Shown here: piece by piece, positions 1-7,612 of the stretch | Layout: every line of letters starts with the position of its first letter | Position numbering within the stretch: position 1 is the stretch's first letter | Origin: a virus | Strand: one strand, 5' to 3' | Length of the DNA: 59,069 nucleotides | Virus record (IMG/VR): IMGVR_UViG_3300046532_001353 | Span: 1-59,069 of that record | The notes under the pieces: generated by a model | Databases searched by the model: none | What the model was told of the DNA's origin: nothing | The model's input: the letters and a program-made list of their open reading frames with translations, nothing else | Translations under genes and position numbers: made by a program

Positions 1-2
1 GT

Positions 3-344
3 AATTATGATCGTTCTGAATTTGGTAGTCCTGAAGCTTTGAATGCAGATGATTCTGTATTGGAAGAAATATACAACAAACAGTATTCTGTTAAAGAATT
101 TACTGATCCTTCAACATTTAAATCTTATAGTGAGCTTAACCTTAAGTTAACTAGAGTTTTAGGTGAAGATGCTGGAACTTCTCAAGAGAAATCAGCAATG
201 GCAGAATCAGTAGATGATTCACCGTTTAATGATGAACCTTCTATTTCGGACCCAGTTGCAGTAGCAGCTGATCCAATAGCAAGAGCTGATTCAGATAATG
301 ATGATACTATGAGTTATTTCGCTAAGTTAGCGGCAGAAGCTTAA
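3..344 (+). CDS. 32: Single-stranded DNA-binding protein gp32, C-terminal part (partial at left edge)
   Basis: The frame is open from base 3 and ends at a TAA at 342-344; the start lies outside the window. The visible residues begin NYDRSEF, then give an FKSYSELN segment and VLGED, which follows the same order as the C-terminal core of T4 gp32 (NYDESKF, KFKSFEELN, QVMG). The last 50 residues are rich in Asp, Glu and Ser and end in a short hydrophobic tail (MSYFAKLAAEA), as expected for the acidic arm with which gp32 recruits replication and recombination partners. The protein coats single-stranded phage DNA. It is followed at once by a strong terminator, so it is cut off from the convergent tail block. 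Family assignment rests on remembered T4 sequence. Confidence 0.88.
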   Translation, partial: NYDRSEFGSPEALNADDSVLEEIYNKQYSVKEFTDPSTFKSYSELNLKLTRVLGEDAGTSQEKSAMAESVDDSPFNDEPSISDPVAVAADPIARADSDNDDTMSYFAKLAAEA

Positions 345-350
345 TCTATG

Positions 351-376
351 AACCCGTCGAAAGGCGGGTTTTTTTT
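351..376 (+). terminator. Intrinsic terminator after gp32
   Basis: An 8-bp stem (AACCCGTC with GGCGGGTT, one G-U pair) closes a GAAA tetraloop and runs straight into eight T. It ends plus-strand transcription of gp32. The minus-strand tape-measure gene ends inside the T run; the minus-strand copy of the hairpin lacks a following T run, so it should work mainly in the plus direction. Confidence 0.9.
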
Positions 377-2825
377 AATAGTTATTATAAGATCCACCAG
401 CATCAAACTTAATGGCCTCTGATGAATAATAGTTATTATAGGTGTTATACAAGTTAGTACCACCAGTACCATTCATGTTTCCATTACTTCCTGTTAAATC
501 TACTTTAGAAACTCCTAGTGCTTCTTGTAATGCTCTAATTCCACCAGCTGCATTTTGATAATTCTCTAAACTAAGATTTTTTAAACCTGTTGTAATAGTT
601 AGATCATTACCTGCACCATACATTGCATATTTTCCACCATTAAATGCAGCATCTATACCATGAGCCATATATACAAAATCATCAGTAAATTTGGTAAATT
701 CAAAATTACTTGCTTTTAATTGCATCCCAGTTAATTGATTCATTACATTTACAACCTTTGATATACCATCAGCTGATTTACCTAATGTAAGGTCACCTAT
801 TGTAGCTAAGCTTTCCATAGGTTTAACAATATTGTCTATCATGGTTTGTAAACCAGAGGCACTTGTGTCTTTATCAGCCTTACCACTTAACCATTCCATA
901 TTAAAAAAGTTACTAAACCCATCAAAAGTATCACCTATAGTATCAGCTGTACCAGTTCCAAACAAAGCTGTTCCTAATGCGGCTATACCAGCTCCTAATG
1001 AAACTAAACCAAGACCAGTACTAGTCAGATTTGCTCCATTAACCTGGTTAAATCCAGCTAATCCACCCCCCATATGATTTAACATCGTACCGAATGCAGC
1101 GCCATCAGCACCTAAGAATGCGGCTATACCAGTAACACCAGCTAGACCAGCAAAGAAACCACCAATACCAGCTCCCATTGCTGTCATACCTGCAGCAGCT
1201 AACGGCATTGCAGCACCTAATCCAGCACCAGCTATAATAAACCCAGATAAAGCTAATTGTTGTGGTCCAGTAAATGCACCTAAACCTTCTGCAATATTTG
1301 TAGCTTGATCTTTAAATGCTTTACCATCAACGTTGGCAAGAGAACCAAGTTTAGCAGCTGCAGTCATACCAACCATGAAACCACCAATACCAGCACCCAT
1401 TATTGATGCACCGGCTGCTGCCTTTCCTGCATTTGCAATAGCAACCTTTCCTTTCCCGCCTGTCATCATAGCAGCACCAGCACCAGCCATTAAACCTAAA
1501 ACACCTAATGTTTTTGCATCAAGAGTTTCTAAGGCCTTTAATGCTTCAACCGTATTAAGAGCATTATCTTTAAATGTTGTACCACTAATTTTTGTTAATG
1601 CAGCAGGAGCAGACATACCAACCATGAAACCACCGATTGATGCTCCAGCGATTGAGGCTCCTGTAGCTGCTAACGCTGTAGTTCCAATGCCAAGTTTACT
1701 TGTTGCCATTAAAGCACCACCACCTGCAAGAACACCTAAGATAGCTAAAGTTTTTACATCCATAGTTTCCAAAGCCTTTAAAGCTTCGACTGTATTAAGA
1801 GCGTTATCTTTAAATGATGTACCTTCTATTTTAGTTATACTTGAAACAGCAACAATACCAGTCATAAAACCACCAATAGCAGCACCAGCCAACGATGCAC
1901 CAGCTGCAGCACCAGTCGCCTTACCTAAGCTTTTATATCCCAGGCCTGCTCCAGCGACAGCTATTAAACCTAAAGTAGCTAGCGTTCCAGTACTTAAAGT
2001 ACCAAGTTCTTCTAATGCATCTGCTACATCAGCAGCATTATCTTTAAATGTTTTACCATCAAAACCAGTTAAACTGCCCGCAGCTACGACACCTGACATA
2101 AAGCCACCAATACCCGCACCCATTGCAGTCATACCAATAGCAGCTTTAGCACTCTTGCCAACTCCGCCGGCCATTCCTAAGAAAGCACCACCAGCTAACA
2201 TAACACCTAACATAGTTATGGATTTATTGCTCATCTTACCGAAGTGTTCCCAACCTTCAGATATATTCTTTGCTTGTTCAGGGAAACCTTCCCCTCTAAA
2301 TGCTTTTACGCCTGACCAAACCATTAAGCCACTCATAAATGCACCAATACCTAAACCCATTAAACCTAGACCAGCAGCACCTTTTGCTGCTTTACCTAAG
2401 AAACTAGATTTTCCACCAGCATCTTTTTTATTGTCTTTATCTTCTTTATCTTTATCTTTGGATTCTCTATCAGCTTCACTTTGAGCACTATCTAATGCTT
2501 TCCAGCGCGCTGTAAAAAGATCTCTTAATTCGTCTTGTTTACCACGAGTTGAAGGTTTATTTTCTTCTTCAGCCTGACCTAACTTACCCTTTTCAAGGAA
2601 TGTCTTTGCTTGACCTGCTAAGAACCTACGTTGGAAGTCTTGACCAGCACTCATGATATTACTTTGTTGATCTACTTGTACTTCATCAACTGCAGCCATT
2701 CTTTCAGCACGATCGCGATCTTCTTTATCGCGTATTAAATCTTTTCGACTGACAGCATTAAGTTTCCTTAATTCAGCAACAATTAATCCTAATTGCGGGT
2801 CAGATTGTTTATTTTTTTCAGCCAT
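375..2825 (-). CDS. Tape-measure-like tail protein (position of T4 gp29), 816 residues
   Basis: Residues 1 to about 140 are highly charged with predicted helix (many Lys, Asp, Glu). Residues about 145-620 hold six tandem units of 70-80 residues, each with a glycine/alanine-rich hydrophobic stretch (GxGIGGFMxG) followed by a short polar part (GKTFKDNA, then ALEEL or ALKAL). A seventh unit is degenerate. The C-terminus is polar and Asn/Tyr-rich. Long helical proteins with hydrophobic segments directly behind a pair of small chaperone-like products are typical tail tape measures, which set tail length and leave the tail during DNA entry. The T4 equivalent gp29 has 590 residues. The ATG overlaps the end of the gp51-like frame. 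The function is inferred from position and composition; I do not recognise direct similarity to gp29. Confidence 0.7.
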   Translation of the reverse strand: MAEKNKQSDPQLGLIVAELRKLNAVSRKDLIRDKEDRDRAERMAAVDEVQVDQQSNIMSAGQDFQRRFLAGQAKTFLEKGKLGQAEEENKPSTRGKQDELRDLFTARWKALDSAQSEADRESKDKDKEDKDNKKDAGGKSSFLGKAAKGAAGLGLMGLGIGAFMSGLMVWSGVKAFRGEGFPEQAKNISEGWEHFGKMSNKSITMLGVMLAGGAFLGMAGGVGKSAKAAIGMTAMGAGIGGFMSGVVAAGSLTGFDGKTFKDNAADVADALEELGTLSTGTLATLGLIAVAGAGLGYKSLGKATGAAAGASLAGAAIGGFMTGIVAVSSITKIEGTSFKDNALNTVEALKALETMDVKTLAILGVLAGGGALMATSKLGIGTTALAATGASIAGASIGGFMVGMSAPAALTKISGTTFKDNALNTVEALKALETLDAKTLGVLGLMAGAGAAMMTGGKGKVAIANAGKAAAGASIMGAGIGGFMVGMTAAAKLGSLANVDGKAFKDQATNIAEGLGAFTGPQQLALSGFIIAGAGLGAAMPLAAAGMTAMGAGIGGFFAGLAGVTGIAAFLGADGAAFGTMLNHMGGGLAGFNQVNGANLTSTGLGLVSLGAGIAALGTALFGTGTADTIGDTFDGFSNFFNMEWLSGKADKDTSASGLQTMIDNIVKPMESLATIGDLTLGKSADGISKVVNVMNQLTGMQLKASNFEFTKFTDDFVYMAHGIDAAFNGGKYAMYGAGNDLTITTGLKNLSLENYQNAAGGIRALQEALGVSKVDLTGSNGNMNGTGGTNLYNTYNNYYSSEAIKFDAGGSYNNY

Positions 2826-3006
2826 GTTTACTCTGCTCTCTATTACGTTCTTCTATCCATTGTGTTAGAAGGCTAACATATATATCCCTCTCCCACGGTA
2901 ACATATTATTCAAATCTTCCAATTGAAAATTATGTTGATGCATTAAAGCAAAATTTGTCTTATAATGCGTTACTAATGAATCGTGTGAAAGGGCTATATA
3001 AAAAAA
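2818..3006 (-). CDS. 51: gp51-like product, read as a -1 frameshift extension of gp26
   Basis: The frame opens only at 3006, because a TGA at 3007-3009 closes it upstream, and runs 62 codons to a TGA at 2818-2820. It encodes HYKTNFALMHQHNF, then LEDLNNMLPWERDIY and LLTQWIEE, a pattern I associate with the small gp51-type protein behind gp26 in T4-like phages. The only ATG (2941-2943) lies well inside the conserved part and has no ribosome-binding site, so a gp26-gp51 fusion made by slippage at 3000-3006 is the most economical reading. The T4 counterpart is a larger separate protein needed for hub assembly. The reading frame is seen; slippage is inferred. Confidence 0.7.
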   Translation of the reverse strand, partial: FFYIALSHDSLVTHYKTNFALMHQHNFQLEDLNNMLPWERDIYVSLLTQWIEERNREQSKHG

Positions 3007-3701
3007 TCAGCTAGTCCTTTTAACTCCCTTGTATTTTCGTGTCCACATTTTTTGCATGTGAATTCTATATCATAACCAACATACGGTGTTTTAACAAGCA
3101 TTGCCATTATTTCAGAAAATTGCTCAGAACTCATATTTTCAGTAAACTCAACCACTTCTTCAAATGGTACATCACTTGTTGAATGTATATCTTCACCATG
3201 ATAAATTGTTCCAATTGATTTAGCAACCATATTGATAAGTTTTTCTGTACCAGTATCGCCTTCTACGCCTCTATCGCCCATAGTAGGCCAGCGTAATTCA
3301 ATTGCCATATTATCACTAAGTTTTATTTGAAGATCTTTATTATCAAAATCATTATTCTTAATTTCTAATTTATCTAAATTAACTTTAACGTTATTTGATT
3401 CTTCGCATTCATCAGCAGAACAAGTAATACCTAACTCTATTCCTTCACCTACACTGCTTGCACGTAATGTTAAAAATATAAATTCAATATCAAATCCTGT
3501 TAACTTATCTATTTTAACACTATCATCTAAACATGATGTAATTATTGCAGTTACAGCTTGTTCAATTTGCATATCATCTTGAGATTCTAAAGCTATTAGC
3601 AATAGTTTCTCTTCTCTGACCACGTATGGTCTGTATTTAATACTTTCGCCTGTTGAGGGCACAATCATATCATACTTTGGGGTTGCTAGTTTTGGCAACA
3701 T
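2994..3701 (-). CDS. 26: Baseplate hub assembly protein gp26, T4 base plate protein family
   Basis: 235 residues; T4 gp26 has 208. The N-terminus (MLPKLATPKYDMIVPSTG, then YRPYVVREEKLLLIALES) is the typical start of the T4 base plate protein family (PF12322 as I recall it). Two Cys pairs, C94/C99 and C216/C219 (CKKCGH), could form one zinc site; this is inference. A GGAG about 8 bases upstream supports the ATG. In T4, gp26 acts with gp51 in assembling the central baseplate hub. Here it lies directly ahead of a tape-measure-like gene and ends on a slippery heptamer, so it may act as a tail assembly chaperone. It follows gp54 on the minus strand. Confidence 0.85.
   Translation of the reverse strand: MLPKLATPKYDMIVPSTGESIKYRPYVVREEKLLLIALESQDDMQIEQAVTAIITSCLDDSVKIDKLTGFDIEFIFLTLRASSVGEGIELGITCSADECEESNNVKVNLDKLEIKNNDFDNKDLQIKLSDNMAIELRWPTMGDRGVEGDTGTEKLINMVAKSIGTIYHGEDIHSTSDVPFEEVVEFTENMSSEQFSEIMAMLVKTPYVGYDIEFTCKKCGHENTRELKGLADFFI
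3000..3006 (-). promoter_or_regulatory. Candidate -1 ribosomal slippery site
   Basis: On the coding strand seven T stand in the gp26 frame as T TTT TTT, followed by ATA and the gp26 stop TAG. A one-base backward slip on the two Phe codons leaves full codon-anticodon pairing and bypasses the stop into the gp51-like frame. This is the layout known for tail chaperone pairs just ahead of a tape measure in many phages (lambda G/GT). Confidence 0.68.
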
Positions 3702-3733
3702 ATCATTACTTCTCCATTATTATAAATTATTTC

Positions 3734-4525
3734 TTAAAAACCACCAGCTACTGGTTGTTTATTCCAAGGGCCACCACCCTTAGTATTCCAAGGTCCTTTT
3801 ACTGGTTCACTTGTTTCTCCAATTAAAGTCTCTTTTTTATTTGTGTTTAATTTTTTCATTACTTTATCATCTGTAAATTTAATATTAAGATTCATAAAGC
3901 CATTGAAATTGTTTAGTGCTCTCCAATTGTCATATTCCCAAGTTACAGTTACTTCTAATAGTCCATCAGAGCCATTACCTAATTCAATTGCCGACATTTG
4001 TATAGGATATGCATTCTCTAACTTAACTGCATAACCTGGAATTATATCATTAGATTGAGATAATTGCTGTATTGTTACATCACTACAGTAGTCTCTTTTG
4101 TACATTGCTTTATAATGATCACCTGTACTATCAATAATCATTTCTTGCCACATATCAAAATACTTTTTAATGTAATAGTCATTCGTTAATAAGAATGACA
4201 TACTTACTTCATCAGTCATCATTGAATATGGCTTCTTTGACATATTATGATCATGTGTAGCTTCTGTTGTAGTTATACGTTTACCTGGAATTGAACATGT
4301 TTGACATAACAAAAACATATCTATCGGGTTACGAATAAAATCTCCTAAATGAACACCATCACCAGATATCATATTATTTAATAATGTTGCTGGGTCAAAT
4401 CTCATTAAAGAATTCATAGATTTTGAAGGATGAGGAATATATACACAGAATCTATTTCCACGCGCTATACCACCATGAGTGTTGACTGCAGATTTCATTG
4501 AGTCTATGTTTACTGGTTTTCCCAT
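3734..4525 (-). CDS. 54: Baseplate tail tube initiator gp54-like
   Basis: 263 residues; T4 gp54 has 320. The body looks like a tail-tube fold: an N-terminal NRFCVYIPHP strand, CSIPGKRITTTEATH near residue 100, and a C-terminal LLEVTVTWEYDNWRALN strand pair, as in gp19-type tube proteins. gp54 and gp48 form the first rings on which the tube polymerises. Because a separate 404-residue protein (5685-6899) matches gp48 better, this one is called gp54. The last 30 residues are Gly/Pro/Trp-rich and low in complexity. The ATG overlaps the stop of the 192-residue gene by one base (TAATG), so translation is coupled. Confidence 0.75.
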   Translation of the reverse strand: MGKPVNIDSMKSAVNTHGGIARGNRFCVYIPHPSKSMNSLMRFDPATLLNNMISGDGVHLGDFIRNPIDMFLLCQTCSIPGKRITTTEATHDHNMSKKPYSMMTDEVSMSFLLTNDYYIKKYFDMWQEMIIDSTGDHYKAMYKRDYCSDVTIQQLSQSNDIIPGYAVKLENAYPIQMSAIELGNGSDGLLEVTVTWEYDNWRALNNFNGFMNLNIKFTDDKVMKKLNTNKKETLIGETSEPVKGPWNTKGGGPWNKQPVAGGF

Positions 4526-5103
4526 TAGTATTGTTTCCTTGAATCAGCCCAAACTGTTTGCACACCAGCTTTCTTAAATGAGGCTGTTTGTAAAAATATT
4601 GCAATATTCCATTCTTCAGCAGATACTTTCATAATTTTTGAATTCACATTTTTTGTAAGATAATGTTTGAAGCATGGTTTAAAGTATTTATAGTTCTTTG
4701 TTGCTTTTAATAAGTTATATGTAATTCTAAACTTAGTCGACTTATTAAATTTTTTATTAGATGCTATAGCGCCTAATTTATCTAAGAAGATCGCACGAAC
4801 TTTTGGCGGTAAATAATGTAAATTAATACCATAGAATCCATCTTTTGCTGCACCTACAACAATAGTCAAAGGAAATGTATCATAGTAAGGCAATGTTTGT
4901 TTAAGCTTAGGATCATATGTGTACATCACCATATCACCTGAACTAGCCTCAGTTGCTTCTAATCTATCATCATTAAGAACAGACTTACCTAACGGCCCAA
5001 GCTCTTTAGCTTTCTTTTGAAACCAAGTTGATGCTTCTTTTGATCTTGCTACTAAACCTTTACGAAATGCTTCCGATTCTAATTTGTCAAATAAACTGGC
5101 CAT
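4525..5103 (-). CDS. Conserved T4-like phage protein, 192 residues (possibly DNA end protector type)
   Basis: The sequence has a charged helical N-terminus (SKEASTWFQKKAKELG), a central LPYYDTFPLTIVV and GFYGINLHYLPPKVRAIFLDKL core, and a C-terminus with KYFKPCFKHYL and two conserved-looking Trp. I recall this family from marine T4-like phages beside the gp4 head completion gene, sometimes labelled DNA end protector, but I cannot confirm that label; T4 gp2 is longer (274 residues). It has its own late promoter at 5129-5136 and a ribosome-binding site (AAAGGAAA) in front of the ATG. A role in finishing the head or joining head and tail would fit the neighbours. Confidence 0.6.
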   Translation of the reverse strand: MASLFDKLESEAFRKGLVARSKEASTWFQKKAKELGPLGKSVLNDDRLEATEASSGDMVMYTYDPKLKQTLPYYDTFPLTIVVGAAKDGFYGINLHYLPPKVRAIFLDKLGAIASNKKFNKSTKFRITYNLLKATKNYKYFKPCFKHYLTKNVNSKIMKVSAEEWNIAIFLQTASFKKAGVQTVWADSRKQY

Positions 5104-5128
5104 TAAATTTCCTTTTTAATCATAACTA

Positions 5129-5136
5129 TATTTATA
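5129..5136 (-). promoter_or_regulatory. T4-type late promoter TATAAATA
   Basis: An exact TATAAATA on the minus strand overlaps the gp4 stop codon and lies 26 bases ahead of the 192-residue gene, leaving a short leader with a ribosome-binding site. Confidence 0.65.
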
Positions 5137-5629
5137 TCCGTTTCTTAAGTGTTTTCCATATTCTTTTACCGGTCTTTGTTTTACTTACTTTAAATTTCAT
5201 AGACATTGTTTTAATTCCCATAGCTTCTAATTCATTCTCAGTCCATATCTGAAACTCATAACCTCTATCATCTGCATACTTCTTTGCATACTTCCACTTA
5301 GATGTATTCTTCATATAAGTTAATGCTTCATTAAGCTTCTTACGTTTAGGTGGTTGTGTTTGCGCATGTGGTTTAATTTCAACCAAGATGGTACGACCTG
5401 TATTCGTTCGTATAGTAAGATCAACAAAGTATCTATGTGGCTTACGATCAGTTGAACATATATATGGTATGACAGTTTCTTCAGACTGCCACCACTTAAC
5501 CCATGTTGCTTTATCCATATATCTAAACGTATTGCGTTCCCATAATGACCTATAATGTATCATATCAATATTACCATTATATTTTTCAGGGTGTTTTGGT
5601 CGCCAAGAGCCAGAATATGTCTTTTTCAT
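5132..5629 (-). CDS. 4: Head completion protein gp4 (PD-(D/E)XK nuclease-like fold)
   Basis: 165 residues; T4 gp4 has about 150. The N-terminus is rich in Lys/Tyr, followed by YRSLWERNTFRYMD and WWQSEETVIPY. The pattern D70 (RYFVDLTIR) and E84-x-K86 (ILVEIKPH), with E31 ahead, is the TnsA-like PD-(D/E)XK nuclease signature known for this family. In T4, gp4 is needed to complete filled heads before tails attach. The start codon follows a TATAAATA box by only 5 bases (GTTAT), so the late transcript would begin at or next to the ATG. Confidence 0.85.
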   Translation of the reverse strand: MKKTYSGSWRPKHPEKYNGNIDMIHYRSLWERNTFRYMDKATWVKWWQSEETVIPYICSTDRKPHRYFVDLTIRTNTGRTILVEIKPHAQTQPPKRKKLNEALTYMKNTSKWKYAKKYADDRGYEFQIWTENELEAMGIKTMSMKFKVSKTKTGKRIWKTLKKRI

Positions 5630-5634
5630 ATAAC

Positions 5635-5658
5635 TATTTATACAAATTCGTATAAATA
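5635..5658. promoter_or_regulatory. Divergent pair of T4-type late promoters
   Basis: TATAAATA is found on the minus strand at 5635-5642 (towards gp4) and on the plus strand at 5651-5658 (towards gp48). Together they form a perfect inverted repeat with 9-bp arms, TATTTATAC and GTATAAATA, around 6 bases. The plus-strand copy gives a leader of about 20 bases with AAAGGAC before the gp48 ATG at 5685. Confidence 0.85.
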
Positions 5659-5684
5659 ACTATTATACAAATAAAGGACTTATT

Positions 5685-6899
5685 ATGGCAGATAGCAATC
5701 AAGGCGGTTTAGCTCCAGGACCACACCGCGCCGATGATACCAGAGTAAACAATGATTATCTATGGGAACATTGGAAATACCCAGAAACTGTAGGTAATGA
5801 TACTGGCGTTGACGATATAAATTTTAATAGTAATTCAACCAGTGAATACGCAAAGAATAGGATGTCTAATACATCACCAATGACACATGAGCCATTTATG
5901 TTATTTGAGTTTATGAGAGTTGATAACGATAATTACGGTGAAAAAACATCTCAATTTGTTTCATCAGGCGCTGATGCGCTTTGGAATGGAACCTACAAAA
6001 ATGGCGGAAAAAATGTTGTACAAGCTGCTAAAACTGGGTTTACACGTGGACAAGATATGGCCAGCGATGCCGGAGCATGGCTAGCCACTGAAGCTGAAGG
6101 TTCTGATACGCAAGATGCTATTGATAATGCATCATTTGGTAATAGCGCACTTGGTAAAGGTGCTGAAGGTGTATTTAACAAAGTAAAAGAATGGGCTCAA
6201 AGTATTGGTACTCTTGTAAAAAGAAAATATATGGGTTCAATTTGTTTATATATGCCAACTGGTATAGAAATAAATGATCAAATGATTTATAATGATGATT
6301 CAAGAAAAATGGGAGCATTTGCAGAGACTTTATTCTCAGATAATTATAAAGACATATTTAATCCAACAACATTAACAAGTCCAGAAGCACTAACTGCTGC
6401 TGGTTTTATAGGTGGGCAAGCATTTGGTGGTAGTGGTGTTATGTCAGCTCTTTTAGGTGCTGGGCTTGGCACAATAGTTAGTACAGAAATTCAAAGAGGT
6501 AGTGGTAAAGTTGCTAATCCAAATGAAATTGTAATGTATAGTTCAACTGCATTAAGAACATTTTCATTTGCTTGGACTATATTACCAGATTCTGCAAAGG
6601 AATCACAACAAGCAACAGGCCTTATTAAAATGTTTAGAAAAGCTGCTCATGCAACAAAAGATAATAAACTGCTTATAACAGTACCTGATCATGTCATCGT
6701 ATCATTTCATGGTGCTGGTGCAAAAGGTGTAGAAATGATTCAATTACCTCCATGTGTTATTGAATCTGTTAATGTTTCATATAATCCAAATAACACTTCA
6801 TTTTTTAAAGAAAATAATTCACCTGTTGAAATTGGGTTAGCAGTAACACTTAAAGAAATGGTTCCATTATATTCAGATGACATAGACAAAGGATATTAA
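5685..6899 (+). CDS. 48: Baseplate tail tube cap gp48-like
   Basis: 404 residues; T4 gp48 has 364. The N-terminus is Asn/Asp-rich and ends in PMTHEPFMLFEFMRVDND. An Ala/Gly-rich helical middle follows, then KRKYMGSICLYMPTGIEI near residue 185. The C-terminus carries tube-like strands (LRTFSFAWTILPDS, then LPPCVIESVNVSYNPN, then LAVTLKEMVPLYSDD). In T4, gp48 sits on the hub and, with gp54, starts the tail tube. The gene opens the plus-strand baseplate operon under a late promoter and is followed 2 bases later by gp53. Confidence 0.8.
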   Translation: MADSNQGGLAPGPHRADDTRVNNDYLWEHWKYPETVGNDTGVDDINFNSNSTSEYAKNRMSNTSPMTHEPFMLFEFMRVDNDNYGEKTSQFVSSGADALWNGTYKNGGKNVVQAAKTGFTRGQDMASDAGAWLATEAEGSDTQDAIDNASFGNSALGKGAEGVFNKVKEWAQSIGTLVKRKYMGSICLYMPTGIEINDQMIYNDDSRKMGAFAETLFSDNYKDIFNPTTLTSPEALTAAGFIGGQAFGGSGVMSALLGAGLGTIVSTEIQRGSGKVANPNEIVMYSSTALRTFSFAWTILPDSAKESQQATGLIKMFRKAAHATKDNKLLITVPDHVIVSFHGAGAKGVEMIQLPPCVIESVNVSYNPNNTSFFKENNSPVEIGLAVTLKEMVPLYSDDIDKGY

Positions 6900-6901
6900 T
6901 T

Positions 6902-7612
6902 ATGTACTTTAAATCAATACAAAATGTAGCAATAGATGTAGATGGATCTGGTATTTTAGATAGATTAAAAAATCTAACTGCAAAAGCAAATATTTCAAAT
7001 TCATTAGTTAATAATGCTGGTTATTATCAGACCGTAAAAATTATAGATGGTGAAAGACCAGATCATTTAAGTCAACGGTTATATGGCACATCAATATATC
7101 ATTGGACATTCTTATTACTTAATCCACAGATAAAAAACATATGGGATGATTGGCCTATGAAGCATGGTCAATTAGTACAGTATTGCACAAATAAATATCA
7201 ATACCTTGCTGCTGATACTGATACTGACTTAAATGAAAAATTTATTTTAGGTGAAACAGTTAAAGGTTCTGTATCATCTGCACTAGGTATTGTTAAAGAG
7301 ATCCATGTTAATATGGGTTATATTGTAATAGAAAAAACATCAGGCACATTTACTATAACCGGTGAAACTATTCAAGGTATTACTTCTACAGATTCAGCGG
7401 ATGCTAATTTTATTAAGTCACAAGCTTACGCACCTCACCATCATGTTGATGCTTCTAGTAACTGGGTAAAGCGCGCTGCTTCTGGTACAACTCCATTTAC
7501 TTACATCGATTATGAGTCTGCTGTAACTGAACAAAACAGAAATATTAAGGTCATTAAACCTGAAAATATAAGTGAAGTAGCTCGCCAATTTGCTAGCGCA
7601 ATGAATGTCTAA
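6902..7612 (+). CDS. 53: Baseplate wedge protein gp53
   Basis: 236 residues; T4 gp53 has 196. Residues about 40-85 (YYQTVKIIDGERPDHLSQRLYGTSIYHWTFLLLNP, split here as one continuous conserved block) match the gp53 pattern in which a LysM-like segment ends in LYWVLL. An insertion of about 80 residues with beta-strand character follows (ETVKGSVSSALGIVKEI), then a C-terminal helical tail (ENISEVARQFASAM). In T4, gp53 joins neighbouring wedges around the hub. Its stop overlaps the gp27 ATG (TAATG), indicating coupled translation. Confidence 0.8.
   Translation: MYFKSIQNVAIDVDGSGILDRLKNLTAKANISNSLVNNAGYYQTVKIIDGERPDHLSQRLYGTSIYHWTFLLLNPQIKNIWDDWPMKHGQLVQYCTNKYQYLAADTDTDLNEKFILGETVKGSVSSALGIVKEIHVNMGYIVIEKTSGTFTITGETIQGITSTDSADANFIKSQAYAPHHHVDASSNWVKRAASGTTPFTYIDYESAVTEQNRNIKVIKPENISEVARQFASAMNV

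Noticed and set aside
1333-2484. Long open frame of 383 codons on the plus strand opposite the tape-measure gene
   Set aside because: It is Pro/Ala/Ile-rich, as expected from reading Gly/Ala-rich repeats backwards, and has no ribosome-binding site. It is a shadow of the repeats.
4685-4692. Minus-strand TATAAATA inside the 192-residue gene
   Set aside because: It lies 160 bases inside a coding region with no adjacent start. A chance match is likely in AT-rich DNA.
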